Shown in pieces: positions 53,496 to 62,805 of a stretch of DNA of 64,000 nucleotides. Each line of letters begins with the position of its first letter. Within the stretch, counting starts at the first letter, position 1. The notes below the pieces were generated by a model that saw nothing but the letters and a program-made list of their open reading frames with translations, made no database searches and was not told where the DNA came from. The position numbers were made by a program, and so were the translations under genes. Source of the stretch: Thermaerobacillus caldiproteolyticus (GTDB lineage Bacteria > Bacillota > Bacilli > Bacillales > Anoxybacillaceae). The DNA is taken from contig NZ_JACDUT010000006.1 of the NCBI RefSeq assembly GCF_013761245.1, positions 175,813 to 239,812 on the forward strand, given 5' to 3'.

Positions 53496-54241
53496 CCCTT
53501 CCTTGAAAAGCCAAGCTGTTTAGAAATCTCAAATGCAGCTCTTTGCAATATTGGCACCATGTGCTCGACCGCCTCTTGAGAAAAACGCGGCTCCGGACCG
53601 GCAATACTTAACCCGGCTACCACTTTTCCCTCATAATTGAAAATCGGCACTGCCACCGCTGCGGAGTAGTCTTCCAATTCCGAGTAGCTAACGGTATACT
53701 GCCGTTTGCGGTCTTGTTCAATCGTATTCCGTAACGTTTGTCGGTCAACAATCGTATTTTTTGCGATCGCTACAAGTTCAATATGGTCAATATATCGTTT
53801 CTGCTCTTCGTTTTCCATAAACGTTAATAACACACGCGGGCACGCTCCTGCGTATAAAGGAGCACGACGACCTACTTTTGTATAGACGCGTACAGGTTCA
53901 GATGTTTCCACTTTTTCGATATAAATCGCCTCATCGCCATCACGAATAACTAAATTAACTGCCTCTTTCGTTTCTTCTTTTATCCTTCTCATCACCGGCA
54001 AGGCCACTTGGCGAAGATCCAATCGTTCCGCAACTAACATGCCAAACGATAAAAACGCCAATCCCAACTGGTAATGATCTCCTATTTTTTGTAAAAACCC
54101 CATTTCTAATAACGATTGTGCCATCCGGTACACCGATGTCTTTGGCATCTGCAATAACGATACCATTTGTTGTAGCGTTAGCCGCTCATGTTCGACAAAC
54201 AACCGCAACATCTCCATCGTTTTGACAACTGTTTTATTCAT
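53492..54241 (-). CDS. kipR: IclR-family regulator of the 5-oxoprolinase cluster (KipR-like)
   Basis: A 249-aa regulator. The winged helix lies in MEMLRLFVEHERLTLQQMVS and LQMPKTSVYRMAQSLLEMGF, and the C-terminal IclR ligand domain has YAGACPRVLLTFMENEE, YTVSYSELEDYSAAVAVPIF and GLSIAGPEPRFS. The start at 54241 (MNKTVVKTMEML) has GGGAGAA upstream. As the first gene of the pxp operon it probably controls it, as kipR does in B. subtilis. Confidence 0.9.
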   Translation of the reverse strand: MNKTVVKTMEMLRLFVEHERLTLQQMVSLLQMPKTSVYRMAQSLLEMGFLQKIGDHYQLGLAFLSFGMLVAERLDLRQVALPVMRRIKEETKEAVNLVIRDGDEAIYIEKVETSEPVRVYTKVGRRAPLYAGACPRVLLTFMENEEQKRYIDHIELVAIAKNTIVDRQTLRNTIEQDRKRQYTVSYSELEDYSAAVAVPIFNYEGKVVAGLSIAGPEPRFSQEAVEHMVPILQRAAFEISKQLGFSRKG

Positions 54242-54350
54242 GATGTTCTCCCTTTGTTCCGAATATTGAAACATTTATCCCAAAAATCAAATCAGTATGT
54301 TCATTATAATAAAAATAAACAAAATTTTCTATATATTTCAGCAATAAAAA

Positions 54351-54395
54351 ACGCGAATCGAGTAACGACTTTCTTCGCTACATTCGTTCGCGTTC
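54351..54395 (-). terminator. Terminator of the PNPOx-like gene
   Basis: AACGCGAA (54351-54358) pairs with TTCGCGTT (54388-54395), and on the minus strand a TTTTTTATT follows. The loop is long and partly self-complementary. Confidence 0.6.
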
Positions 54396-54411
54396 ATGCT
54401 CTTTTTCAAGC

Positions 54412-54957
54412 TTAAAAACGTCCGATGTCGTCTTGAACCGTCCTTCCTTTGTAAAATTGCCGCTGCTCGTCCATCGGTTTCTCTTTCGCTGTCATCATAT
54501 CAGGAATCACTTTTAACACCACCGTACCGCTTCCCATTGAAGAACGGTATGAGGACACGTGCCGCTTAGAAAGCGGCGTGGAAAAATACCCCGGAACATA
54601 TTTATAAAGCAATTGCTGCAACGCTGCTGTTGCCTCTTCCAAGTCAGAAACAACCGATGCCCGCCCAAATATGATAACACTCATATAAGCCGTACTCGTT
54701 TTCGCCGGCACCGGATGCACCATCGTTCCAGCATTCTCGCTTACAGTAAAGCATACGCGCGGGTTGCTCTTGATGATCTCCATTTTTCGCCCTTCTTCGG
54801 CTCCATGCACATAAACGCAATTGTTCCACCAAACAAAATTGAGCGGCACGACATACGGTTCGTCGCCATCTGCCAAGCCTAAAAAACCTGTCGAAGCCTC
54901 CTGTAATAAGCGGTTGATTTTTTCTTCATCTTTGCATTCTAACATCGCTCTTCTCAT
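54412..54957 (-). CDS. Pyridoxamine 5'-phosphate oxidase family FMN-binding protein
   Basis: A 181-aa split-barrel protein. EASTGFLGLADGDEPYVVPL at the N-terminus, NFVWWNNCVYVHGAEEGRKM and YMSVIIFGRASVVSDLEEA are typical of the NimA/PNPOx-like family that binds FMN. The start at 54957 (MRRAMLECKDEEKIN) has GGGGAGAGAG upstream; the longer frame is only open by chance. It is divergent from a MocR regulator, which is likely to control it. Possible functions are pyridoxal-compound or nitroimidazole reduction; neither is shown. Confidence 0.85.
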   Translation of the reverse strand: MRRAMLECKDEEKINRLLQEASTGFLGLADGDEPYVVPLNFVWWNNCVYVHGAEEGRKMEIIKSNPRVCFTVSENAGTMVHPVPAKTSTAYMSVIIFGRASVVSDLEEATAALQQLLYKYVPGYFSTPLSKRHVSSYRSSMGSGTVVLKVIPDMMTAKEKPMDEQRQFYKGRTVQDDIGRF

Positions 54958-55005
54958 CGATCTCTCTCCCCTTTCATGATGATATAATGAATTGTAGAAA
55001 AAAAC

Positions 55006-55032
55006 TGACCTGATGGATAGTGACAGTTTTAA
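55006..55032. promoter_or_regulatory. Inverted repeat between the PNPOx-like and MocR genes
   Basis: AAAACTG and CAGTTTT, separated by 14 bp, lie in the 104-bp divergent region, right where a MocR-type regulator would be expected to bind. Confidence 0.4.
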
Positions 55033-55061
55033 AAAAAATATAGGTGTCAGAGGAGGAGCAC

Positions 55062-56471
55062 ATGATAGAACTAAGCCCTGTTTTCGATACAACAACACGT
55101 GTCCCGCTCTACATTCAACTCTATGAATATTTGAAAACGGAAATCATAAACAAAAATATTGCTAAAGGCAGTAAATTGCCGTCCATTCGAGCACTTTCCA
55201 AGCATTTAGGCATCAGCAAAAACACGGTCGAAGGCGCGTATCAGCAGCTTCTTGCCGAAGGATATATCGAAAGTAAACCGCGCGTCGGTTTCATCGTCAA
55301 AGAACTTGAGGAACCTCTCGTGCCATCGCTTTCCGAAACACAACAACATTCCCCGGTGCCGCCAGCAGAACAATCAATGCGCTACGATTTTCGCTACGGT
55401 CACATTGACACAACTCATTTTCCAATGAAGGCTTGGCGGAAATGCATGAACGAAGCCTTGGAGATGGAGCCGGAAAAAATTTTATGGTACGGGGAACGAA
55501 AAGGAGACTTCGACCTTCGCCGAGAAATCAAGAATTATTTGTACCAAGCACGCGGGATTCTCTGTTCACCAGAACAAATTATCATCGGCTCAGGAATTCA
55601 GCAGCTGACAAGTCTCATCTGCCAATTATTCGATTCTAAAACTTGTGCCATCGCCATGGAAAACCCATCGTATGACGGAATACGCTCCGTATTTTTAAAC
55701 CATCACTTTCAAGTCTTGCCTATTTCGCTTGAGGAAGATGGATTAAATATCGAAGAATTGGAAACAAGCAACGCGAATGTCGTATACGTCACTCCTTCGC
55801 ATCAGCTGCCACTTGGCATGGTTTTGCCCATCGGTAAGCGGCAAAAACTATTAAAATGGGCTGCTAAAAACAGTGCATGGATCATTGAAGATGATTATGA
55901 CAGCGAATTTCGCTATGAAAGCAAGCCGATTCCCGCCTTAAAGGCGCTTGATATGCAAAATCGAGTGATTTATTTAGGGACGTTTTCCAAAGTGTTGACA
56001 CCGTCGATTCGCGTAAGTTACATGGTACTTCCCAATTGCTTGTTAGAAAGATTTTCGCAAATATTTTATAACTACAACCAGCCTGTCTCTACAATTATTC
56101 AAAAAACACTATACCTTTTCATGAAATACGGTTATTTCGAACGGCACATCCGAAAAATGCGCCATACGTATGCGAAAAAACAGCAAACACTCATCACCGC
56201 TATCCGCGAATACTTTGGGGACAACGCAACAGTGATAGGCGAAAAGGCAGGATTGCATCTACTTATGAATTTAAAAAACTATAACAACGTAGACGAATTG
56301 GTCATCAAAGCAGAGAAAGCCGGTATAAAAGTGTATTCAGCGGCGAAATATTGGTTTGGTAAAAGCGGAACCCCGCCTAGCTATGTATTATTAGGGTTTG
56401 GCGGAATGAACGAAAAAGACATCATTGATGGTGTGAGGCTTTTGAAAAAAGTTTGGTTATCTAACAAATAA
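55062..56471 (+). CDS. MocR-type GntR regulator with aminotransferase domain
   Basis: A 469-aa protein in two parts: an N-terminal GntR winged helix (KGSKLPSIRALSKHLGISKN, NTVEGAYQQLLAEGYIESKP) and a fold type I aminotransferase domain with the PLP lysine in YLGTFSKVLTPSIRVSYMV and YDSEF (EDDYDSEFRYE). This is the MocR/PdxR/GabR architecture; such proteins sense PLP or a PLP-linked amine. The start at 55062 (MIELSPVFDTTTRVP) has AGGAGGAG upstream. Divergent from a PNPOx-family gene, which fits vitamin-B6-linked control; whether it is PdxR itself cannot be said. Confidence 0.9.
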   Translation: MIELSPVFDTTTRVPLYIQLYEYLKTEIINKNIAKGSKLPSIRALSKHLGISKNTVEGAYQQLLAEGYIESKPRVGFIVKELEEPLVPSLSETQQHSPVPPAEQSMRYDFRYGHIDTTHFPMKAWRKCMNEALEMEPEKILWYGERKGDFDLRREIKNYLYQARGILCSPEQIIIGSGIQQLTSLICQLFDSKTCAIAMENPSYDGIRSVFLNHHFQVLPISLEEDGLNIEELETSNANVVYVTPSHQLPLGMVLPIGKRQKLLKWAAKNSAWIIEDDYDSEFRYESKPIPALKALDMQNRVIYLGTFSKVLTPSIRVSYMVLPNCLLERFSQIFYNYNQPVSTIIQKTLYLFMKYGYFERHIRKMRHTYAKKQQTLITAIREYFGDNATVIGEKAGLHLLMNLKNYNNVDELVIKAEKAGIKVYSAAKYWFGKSGTPPSYVLLGFGGMNEKDIIDGVRLLKKVWLSNK

Positions 56472-56502
56472 AAGGAATCGCATTTCATAGCGATTCCTTT
56501 TT
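56471..56502. terminator. Bidirectional terminator between the MocR gene and nnr
   Basis: AAAAGGAATCGC (56471-56482) pairs with GCGATTCCTTTT (56491-56502), 8-nt loop, T-runs on both strands. Confidence 0.85.
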
Positions 56503-58020
56503 GTATAAGTGAAAAAGCGTTTGCGGAATAGCCTCGATAACATCTGTGGCAAGCACATCCAATGGTGAATGCCCCCTCTCGATGAGCACATCCGCTGCTT
56601 TTCCATGCACGAACACAGCATTGCTAATTGCTTCCTGAATGTCGGCGTGCTGCATCATAAACGCAAGAATGATGCCAGTCAGCACGTCACCGCTTCCGCC
56701 TTTTGCTAATGCAGGATTTCCCGTTGTGTTCACGTATTGCTTTCCATTTGGAGTTGTGACAATGGTGTAAGGACCTTTTAACACAAGGTAGACACCATAG
56801 TCCATCGCAAATTGTTTCGCAATGGCAAAACGATCCTTTTCGAGATCACGAATGGAAACATTAATCATTCGCGCCATTTCTCCAGGATGCGGCGTTACAA
56901 TCGTCGCTTGTTTTCGTTCTCTTACTATGGAAACATAATCTTTCCAGTAATATAACGCATCCGCATCAAGAACGACCGGAACATCCTGACATAGCACCTT
57001 TTGGACAACGCTTTTCGTCCCCGCTGTTCTTCCCATGCCTGGTCCTACGGCAATTGCGTCAACATCCAAGTGGACAAAATCAATTTCACCGGTAAAACAG
57101 CCGTTTATCGATGAACACGGATAATACATCACCTCTGGAACATGTGTTGCTACAACTGAATAAATGTCATCCGGTACAGCCATTGTCAGCAATCCAGCTC
57201 CGCTTCTTAAAGCCGCTTTTGCAGTCATAGTGACAGCGCCTGTCATATTTCGAGAACCGCCAATGACAAGACCTTTTCCATAAGTACCTTTATGCGACGA
57301 GCGTTTTCTTGTCGGCAGCGTTCTTACCACATCCGCTTCACTCCATAGCTTGCGAAACCCAGCATTTTTTTCCAAGGAAAGCGGAGGGATACCGATATCC
57401 ACTACCATTAATTCACCATAGTAATCAGCTGTTGGGAACGTGTATGCACTTAGCTTTGGGTATTGAATCGTGATCGTTGCATCCGCCTGAATGGCCGTCT
57501 CCACTTCTCCCCCATCAGCAAAAATCCCGCTTGGCACATCAATCGCATACACGACAAGCCTTTCTGCTTCGTTAACCTTGTCAATTATTTCTTTATATGG
57601 AGATCTCAATATTCCTTTTACGCCAATTCCAAGCAACGCGTCAACGATAACGTCATAATGACTTAATTGTTCGGTAAATTCCTTCTCATTTCCTATGCAA
57701 TGCTTTACTTCATATCCCGAATTCTCATAGATTTCAAGCGCTTTTTTCGCCGCTCCTTTTACTTTTTCCTTTGGCGGTACCAACCATAAATCGGTTGCAT
57801 AACCATAACTTTTTAATACTCTCGCAATGACAAAACCGTCCCCACCATTATTTCCCGTACCCGCTAAAACAGCGACGCGCTGAGTAGGATGAATTCGTTC
57901 CCGCAAAATTCTCGCAACAGCTTGTCCGGCATTTTCCATCAATGATTCTTCGCTCATACCGATTTGTTGAATCGTATACCGATCAATTGCGTACATTTCT
58001 GAAGCAGTAACCACGCGCAT
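56485..58020 (-). CDS. nnr: Bifunctional NAD(P)H-hydrate repair enzyme (epimerase/dehydratase)
   Basis: A 511-aa fusion of NnrE and NnrD. The N-terminal epimerase half has LMENAGQAVARILRERI, VLAGTGNNGGDGFVIARVL and VVYAIDVPSGIFADGG. The C-terminal dehydratase half, from about residue 225, has SHKGTYGKGLVIGGSRNMTG, AVGPGMGRTAGT, VLDADALYYW, VTPHPGEMARM and KGPYTIVTTPNG with the kinase-like GNPALAKGGSGDVLTG. Together they repair NADHX and NADPHX. The start at 58020 (MRVVTASEMYAIDRY) has GAGGTGA upstream. Confidence 0.95.
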   Translation of the reverse strand: MRVVTASEMYAIDRYTIQQIGMSEESLMENAGQAVARILRERIHPTQRVAVLAGTGNNGGDGFVIARVLKSYGYATDLWLVPPKEKVKGAAKKALEIYENSGYEVKHCIGNEKEFTEQLSHYDVIVDALLGIGVKGILRSPYKEIIDKVNEAERLVVYAIDVPSGIFADGGEVETAIQADATITIQYPKLSAYTFPTADYYGELMVVDIGIPPLSLEKNAGFRKLWSEADVVRTLPTRKRSSHKGTYGKGLVIGGSRNMTGAVTMTAKAALRSGAGLLTMAVPDDIYSVVATHVPEVMYYPCSSINGCFTGEIDFVHLDVDAIAVGPGMGRTAGTKSVVQKVLCQDVPVVLDADALYYWKDYVSIVRERKQATIVTPHPGEMARMINVSIRDLEKDRFAIAKQFAMDYGVYLVLKGPYTIVTTPNGKQYVNTTGNPALAKGGSGDVLTGIILAFMMQHADIQEAISNAVFVHGKAADVLIERGHSPLDVLATDVIEAIPQTLFHLYKKESL

Positions 58021-58500
58021 GACGTTCACCTCGCAAATTTTAATCCCCAATCAATATATACTTAACCCATTATTTCATATAAATTTTTTGTCGGTTACCA
58101 AAAACTCTAATCTCATCATATAAGTCATTTTAATTGCATAGTTACTAATTATCTAGCGTTTTCTATTTTAAGATTCTTCTTCGCCTATACGTAAAACACC
58201 TTTAAAAAATATACCATTTTTACTTATTCAACGAGCGTTTCATTCAGAATCCAAAAAGGCTGTGAGGTATTCGAAAAGAATACAAAGAAAATGTGAATAA
58301 CATAGAAATTGCTAGTTACCCCTTAAAAATGTTTTTGTCTTTGTGACTGAGTATTTCTTTCAATCTTTCTGATCAATGATGAGCGCTTCCCTCTTTTTGA
58401 ATCCGTACTCATTCTTTATAACAAACTCCTTTTAAAAAATTTTTTCTATGATACACCAAGATTGTAAGCGATTTCTTTTTCTTTAGTAGGAAAAACGTAT
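58021..58500. other. Non-coding stretch upstream of nnr
   Basis: AT-rich; no recognised gene. A 29-aa basic frame on the minus strand (58323-58412, MSTDSKRGKRSSLIRKIE…) has AAGGAG at an over-long distance and is not convincing. Confidence 0.3.
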
Positions 58501-58501
58501 A

Positions 58502-58530
58502 TTGACAATCATTTTTTTTAGAATTATGAT
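58502..58530 (+). promoter_or_regulatory. Sigma-A promoter of the metNIQ operon
   Basis: TTGACA (58502-58507), exactly 17 bp, TATGAT (58525-58530), about 30 bp before the SAM riboswitch. Confidence 0.85.
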
Positions 58531-58557
58531 TTATGTAAAAATTGAATACGATCAACC

Positions 58558-58715
58558 GCTTATCGAGAGTGACCGAGGGAACAGGCCCTATGACGTCCGG
58601 CAACCTCCTTATAAGAGGAACGGTGCCAAATCCTGCAGAATGACTTTCATTCTGAAAGATAAGTCGTGTACATAGATACCCGATGCCTCTTTCTGAATGA
58701 AAGAGGCATTTTTTC
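58558..58715 (+). promoter_or_regulatory. SAM-I riboswitch (S box) with terminator
   Basis: The S-box order is complete: CTTATCGAGAGTGACCGAGG, GGCCCTATGACGTCCGGCAA, CCTCCTTATAAGAGGAACGG, GGTGCCAAATCCTGCAGAA, and the closing GATAAG that pairs with CTTATC. The terminator ATGCCTCTTTC (58683-58693) with GAAAGAGGCAT (58699-58709) and a T-run follows. SAM bound, transcription stops; when SAM is short, metNIQ is made. Confidence 0.95.
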
Positions 58716-58862
58716 TTAACAAAAGATGCTCATGCATAAGGAGAGTAAAGTCTCTTATTGTATAAGATGAACATTAATCCTTGGTTGCCTTCTTCTCTTC
58801 ATTCGCGAAAAGATGTGCACCATCTATAAATTACAAAAACAAAAATAGGAGCGAGGGATTCG

Positions 58863-59876
58863 ATGATTGAGGTAAAGAACTTAGTAAAAGTGTATTCATC
58901 TAAAAAGAATAAGGTAATTGGCGTGGACAATGTTTCTTTAACGATCAAAAATGGTGAAATCTTCGGCATTGTCGGCTATAGCGGTGCCGGAAAAAGCACG
59001 CTTTTACGATGCTTAAATCTTTTAGAACGCCCAACATCGGGACAAGTCATCATCGATGGGGTCGATTTAACCACTTTAAATGACAAGGAATTACGCCAAG
59101 CACGCCTAAAGATCGGGATGATTTTCCAGCATTTCCACCTTGTTAGTTCAAAAACGGTATTTGAAAATGTCGCATTTGCTTTAAAAGCTGCAAAAAAATC
59201 AAAAGACGAAATTGAGAAACGGGTGAATGAACTACTGGAAATGGTTGGTCTTGCTGATAAACGAGATGCGTATCCTTCCCAACTAAGCGGCGGCCAAAAA
59301 CAACGAGTCGGAATTGCACGAGCACTTGCAAATGAACCAACTGTCCTCTTATGCGACGAAGCAACATCAGCGCTCGATCCAAGTACGACGAAATCGATTT
59401 TAGCCTTATTGAAAAAGATTAACCGCGAACTTGGAATTACGATTGTTTTAATTACTCATGAAATGGAAGTCGTCAAAGACATATGCGACCGTATTGCGGT
59501 GATGCAGGATGGAAAAGTAATTGAATTAGGAACCGTGTATGACATTTTTACGAATCCAAAAGAAGAATTGACAAAATCGTTTATTAATAGCGTTCTGCAA
59601 TTTGAGCTTCCTGACCATTTGCTGAAAAAACGTACAGGAACGATTGTAAAAATTCAGTTCAAAGGCGAGATTGCCGAAGAAACAGTTGTTTCTGATATGC
59701 TTCAAACATTTAATGTAAAAGGAAATATTTTGCACGGAAAAATTGAGTACATTCAAGATATGCCGCTTGGAATTTTCATTATGGAACTTACAGGAGACCC
59801 TGATGAAATTGAGCGAGCCATTGATTATATTTCCCTAAGAACAAACGGATTGGAGGTCATTGCAAGTGCTGCTTAA
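58863..59876 (+). CDS. metN: Methionine ABC transporter ATP-binding protein
   Basis: A 337-aa ATPase: Walker A GYSGAGKSTLLRCL (near residue 40), QHFHLVSSKTVFENVA, signature LSGGQKQRVGIARAL, Walker B VLLCDEATSALDP, and the C-terminal ACT-like NIL domain (about 260-337) with which MetN senses methionine. The S box upstream and metI/metQ downstream fix the substrate. AGGAGCGAGGGA precedes the ATG. Confidence 0.96.
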   Translation: MIEVKNLVKVYSSKKNKVIGVDNVSLTIKNGEIFGIVGYSGAGKSTLLRCLNLLERPTSGQVIIDGVDLTTLNDKELRQARLKIGMIFQHFHLVSSKTVFENVAFALKAAKKSKDEIEKRVNELLEMVGLADKRDAYPSQLSGGQKQRVGIARALANEPTVLLCDEATSALDPSTTKSILALLKKINRELGITIVLITHEMEVVKDICDRIAVMQDGKVIELGTVYDIFTNPKEELTKSFINSVLQFELPDHLLKKRTGTIVKIQFKGEIAEETVVSDMLQTFNVKGNILHGKIEYIQDMPLGIFIMELTGDPDEIERAIDYISLRTNGLEVIASAA

Positions 59877-60531
59877 TTCGCTTATGAATTTAGTTCCCGA
59901 ACTAAACAAAGCATTCTTGGAAACTCTTTATATGGTTGCCATTTCTCTTTCAGTGGCGATTATAGCTGGTCTTCCTTTAGGAATTTTGTTATTCGTTACC
60001 GACCGCGGTCTGTTTTTAGAAAATACGACCGTTAAATCCGTTCTTGGATTTATCGTAAATATGATTCGTTCCATTCCTTTTGTTATTTTGCTTGTTGGGC
60101 TATTGCCGCTCACCAAGCTCATTACGGGAACAACAATCGGACCTACAGCGGCTTCTGTTTCGTTGTCCGTTGCGGCTATCCCATTTTTTGCTAGAATTGT
60201 AGAAACTTCTTTGCGGGAGATTGACAAAGGTGTGATCGAGGCCGCTGTTGCTGTCGGCGCCACACCTTGGATGATTATAAAAGACGTCCTCTTACCTGAA
60301 GCTCGTCCCGGCATTATGCACGGAATTACGATTACAACGATAAGTTTAGTCAGTTATTCGGCGATGGCAGGAATTGTCGGCGGCGGAGGAATTGGAGACC
60401 TTGCGATTCGTTTTGGCTATTACCGCTACGACAATACTGTTATGATTACAACAATCGTCATTTTAATCTGCCTTGTACAAATCATTCAGTTTGCAGGCGA
60501 CCGCATTGCTCGTCTTGTTGATAAGCGATAA
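59866..60531 (+). CDS. metI: Methionine ABC transporter permease
   Basis: A 221-aa permease with five to six spans and the EAA-like loop EAAVAVGATPWMIIKDVLLP (with RPGI after), the site that docks to the ATPase. The start is GTG at 59866, inside the end of metN, with GGAGGT 8 nt upstream; a TTG at 59860 is too close to it. Overlaps metN by 11 bp. Confidence 0.94.
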   Translation: MLLNSLMNLVPELNKAFLETLYMVAISLSVAIIAGLPLGILLFVTDRGLFLENTTVKSVLGFIVNMIRSIPFVILLVGLLPLTKLITGTTIGPTAASVSLSVAAIPFFARIVETSLREIDKGVIEAAVAVGATPWMIIKDVLLPEARPGIMHGITITTISLVSYSAMAGIVGGGGIGDLAIRFGYYRYDNTVMITTIVILICLVQIIQFAGDRIARLVDKR

Positions 60532-60566
60532 GGTCGTTGAACATACAAATATTAGGGGGATTTGTG

Positions 60567-61400
60567 ATGAAAAAATTATCAGTCTTTCTAGTTTTATTGT
60601 TATCCTTCGGGCTTCTCGCCGCCTGCGGAAGCAAGGAAACAACTTCTAATTCTACAGAGAAAAAAGAACTTACGATTGGGGCTACTTCCGGTCCTTACAG
60701 CGACATGGTGAATAAAGCGATTAAGCCTATTCTTGAAAAGAAAGGCTATAAAGTAAAAGTCGTAGAGTTCAGCGATTACATACAACCAAATATAGCTCTC
60801 ACTAATGGTGATTTAGATGCCAACCTATTCCAGCACAAAATCTATATGGAGACATTCGCAAAACAACATCATCTTGACCTTTCAGAAGTGATCGTCGTTC
60901 CAACTGCGCCAATGGGGATTTACTCAAATAAATTTAAGTCACTAGACGAAATTAAAGAAGGCAGTCAGATTGCTATTCCTAACGATCCGACAAACGCAGC
61001 AAGAGCGTTCTTAATCTTACAAGATGCAGGATTAATTAAGCTCGACCCAGCTGCAAACCCATTAACAGTCTCTGAAAAAGATGTAAAGGAAAATGTAAAA
61101 AAACTTCAGTTTAAGCCAATCGAAGCAGGTCAATTACCTCGTGCAGTACAAAGTGTTGATTTAGCTGCCGTTCCTGGAAACTACGCATTAGCAGCAAAAA
61201 TGAACCTTCTTGACGCACTTGTATTAGAAAAAATGCCTGATAAATACCGCAACCGTGTTGTCGTAAATACAAAAGATCTGAACAAGCCATTTGTGAAAGA
61301 TATTAAAGAGGCGGTTGAGTCAAAAGAGTTTGAAAAAGTCATCGATGAACAATTTAAAGGCTTCGGTAAGCCAGAGTGGATGTTAAAACGAAAACATTAA
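60567..61400 (+). CDS. metQ: Methionine-binding lipoprotein
   Basis: A 277-aa NlpA-family lipoprotein: signal peptide ending FGLLAAC (lipobox), then KKELTIGATSGPYSDMVNKA, FSDYIQPNIALTNGDLDANL, QHKIYMETFAKQHHLD and NYALAAKMN. It binds methionine outside the membrane and feeds MetNI. The start at 60567 has GGGGGA upstream. Followed by a terminator. Confidence 0.95.
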   Translation: MKKLSVFLVLLLSFGLLAACGSKETTSNSTEKKELTIGATSGPYSDMVNKAIKPILEKKGYKVKVVEFSDYIQPNIALTNGDLDANLFQHKIYMETFAKQHHLDLSEVIVVPTAPMGIYSNKFKSLDEIKEGSQIAIPNDPTNAARAFLILQDAGLIKLDPAANPLTVSEKDVKENVKKLQFKPIEAGQLPRAVQSVDLAAVPGNYALAAKMNLLDALVLEKMPDKYRNRVVVNTKDLNKPFVKDIKEAVESKEFEKVIDEQFKGFGKPEWMLKRKH

Positions 61401-61411
61401 ATCCGTATTGC

Positions 61412-61440
61412 GAAACGCCGCTCCTTTAGCGGCGTTTTAT
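61412..61440 (+). terminator. Terminator of metNIQ
   Basis: AAACGCCGCT (61413-61422) pairs with AGCGGCGTTT (61428-61437). Partial read-through would reach the next gene, 32 bp on. Confidence 0.8.
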
Positions 61441-61468
61441 CTAATCTTTTAAAAGGAGGAATAAAAAG

Positions 61469-62545
61469 ATGGACATCATCGAAGTTCGCGGTGCTCCTAA
61501 CTATTATGTATGCGAAAGCGGAGCTTTAACTCATCTCGAAACTTTATTACAAAAACATGGTTTTAGAAGTGGTTTTGTCATTTGCGGAGAACGGTCATGG
61601 AAAGTGGCCGAGCCATATTTCCCTAAAAACCGTAAATTCACTTATTCCTTTTTCCCATATAAGGGAGAATGTTCATTGTCTGAAATCGAACGGTTATCTA
61701 CACTTTGCGTTCATTTTGATGTAATCATTGGAATCGGCGGCGGAAAAGTGCTAGATTTGGCGAAAGCAGTTGCCAATCAAGTCCAGCTTGATGTGGTATT
61801 AATCCCAACTCTCGCTTCTACTTGTGCAGCTTGGACACCTCTTAGCGTGATTTATGATGAAAATGGGGCATTTATTCGCTTTGATATTTTTCCAAAATCA
61901 ACGTTAATGGTTTTAGTTGACACAAGAATATTGTTACACTCACCAGCCGCTTATCTCCGAGCAGGGATAGCTGATACGCTTGCCAAATGGTATGAAGCTG
62001 ATTGTATCATTCGTCAAGTAAACAACCCTCCCCTTTCCGTAAAAATCGCTCATCAAATGGCCTATCTTTGCAAAACAGAGTTACTCGAACATGGTCGAGC
62101 AGCCATAAACGACTTAGTAGAAAAACGTGATACCCTATCCTTTCGCAAAGTAATTGAAACGATTATTATGGCAGGTGGAATGGTTGGAGGATTTGGGGAT
62201 CGATATGGAAGAGTAGCAGGTGCCCATTCCGTTCATAACGGATTAACTAAAATTCCCGAAACCCATCATTTGTTGCATGGAGAAAAAGTAGCATATGGGA
62301 TTCTCGTCCAGCTAGCCCTTGAAGAAAATTGGGATGAAATTCACCGTTTGCTTCCATTTTACCGAGATTTAAAGTTACCTTATACTCTAAAACAACTCGG
62401 CCTTGATGCAACAGAAAAAGAAAAACTCATTTACATTGCCGAAGAAATCATCAAACCACATGAATCTATTCATCTTATGAATACCCCTGTTAATAACGGG
62501 AAAATCGTAGAAGCATTTTATCAACTTGAGAAATTAGAATCCTAA
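61469..62545 (+). CDS. Iron-containing alcohol dehydrogenase/glycerol dehydrogenase-like protein (HcxA-like)
   Basis: A 358-aa group III metal-dependent dehydrogenase: the NAD(P)-binding IGIGGGKVLDLAKAVANQ (near residue 90), IPTLASTCAAWTPLS, metal-binding GIADTLAKWYEAD (aspartate) and HSVHNGLT…HHLLHGEKVAYGILV (histidines). It is of the glycerol dehydrogenase size and resembles E. coli YbdH (HcxA), which reduces 2-oxo acids. It follows metNIQ and its terminator with AAGGAGG upstream, so a role with 2-oxo acids of methionine metabolism is conceivable. The substrate is not shown. Confidence 0.85.
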   Translation: MDIIEVRGAPNYYVCESGALTHLETLLQKHGFRSGFVICGERSWKVAEPYFPKNRKFTYSFFPYKGECSLSEIERLSTLCVHFDVIIGIGGGKVLDLAKAVANQVQLDVVLIPTLASTCAAWTPLSVIYDENGAFIRFDIFPKSTLMVLVDTRILLHSPAAYLRAGIADTLAKWYEADCIIRQVNNPPLSVKIAHQMAYLCKTELLEHGRAAINDLVEKRDTLSFRKVIETIIMAGGMVGGFGDRYGRVAGAHSVHNGLTKIPETHHLLHGEKVAYGILVQLALEENWDEIHRLLPFYRDLKLPYTLKQLGLDATEKEKLIYIAEEIIKPHESIHLMNTPVNNGKIVEAFYQLEKLES

Positions 62546-62805
62546 ATTTCTCTTCTTGTTTTTTCATTAGCTGTATAACTGCGACATCATGTAAGACTAT
62601 TTCACTTACCATTGTGCTCTAATCAAAAATGAATGCCTTTAGGACGGGAGCGAGGTGTAAATGGGTTTTTGTATGTTGCTCATCCGGAAGCTGTAACATA
62701 TAAGCCGCATATAACCCCACTTCACATAAAGTCAAGTGGCGGGCAGTTCGCCAAACAAGCGGTGAGAGCAGTTCGTTTATATCGTATGAAGTATCATGCA
62801 AAAAC
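62546..62805. other. Non-coding stretch before the trpB terminator
   Basis: Open frames on both strands (for example minus-strand LSPLVWRTARHLTLCEVGLY) but no ribosome site and no family recognised. Possibly a small gene relic. Confidence 0.25.

Noticed and set aside
58323..58412. 29-aa basic frame MSTDSKRGKRSSLIRKIE on the minus strand
   Set aside because: AAGGAG is too far from the ATG and nothing else supports it.
58409..58603. 64-aa minus-strand frame over the SAM riboswitch
   Set aside because: It is antisense to a clear S box and has no ribosome site.
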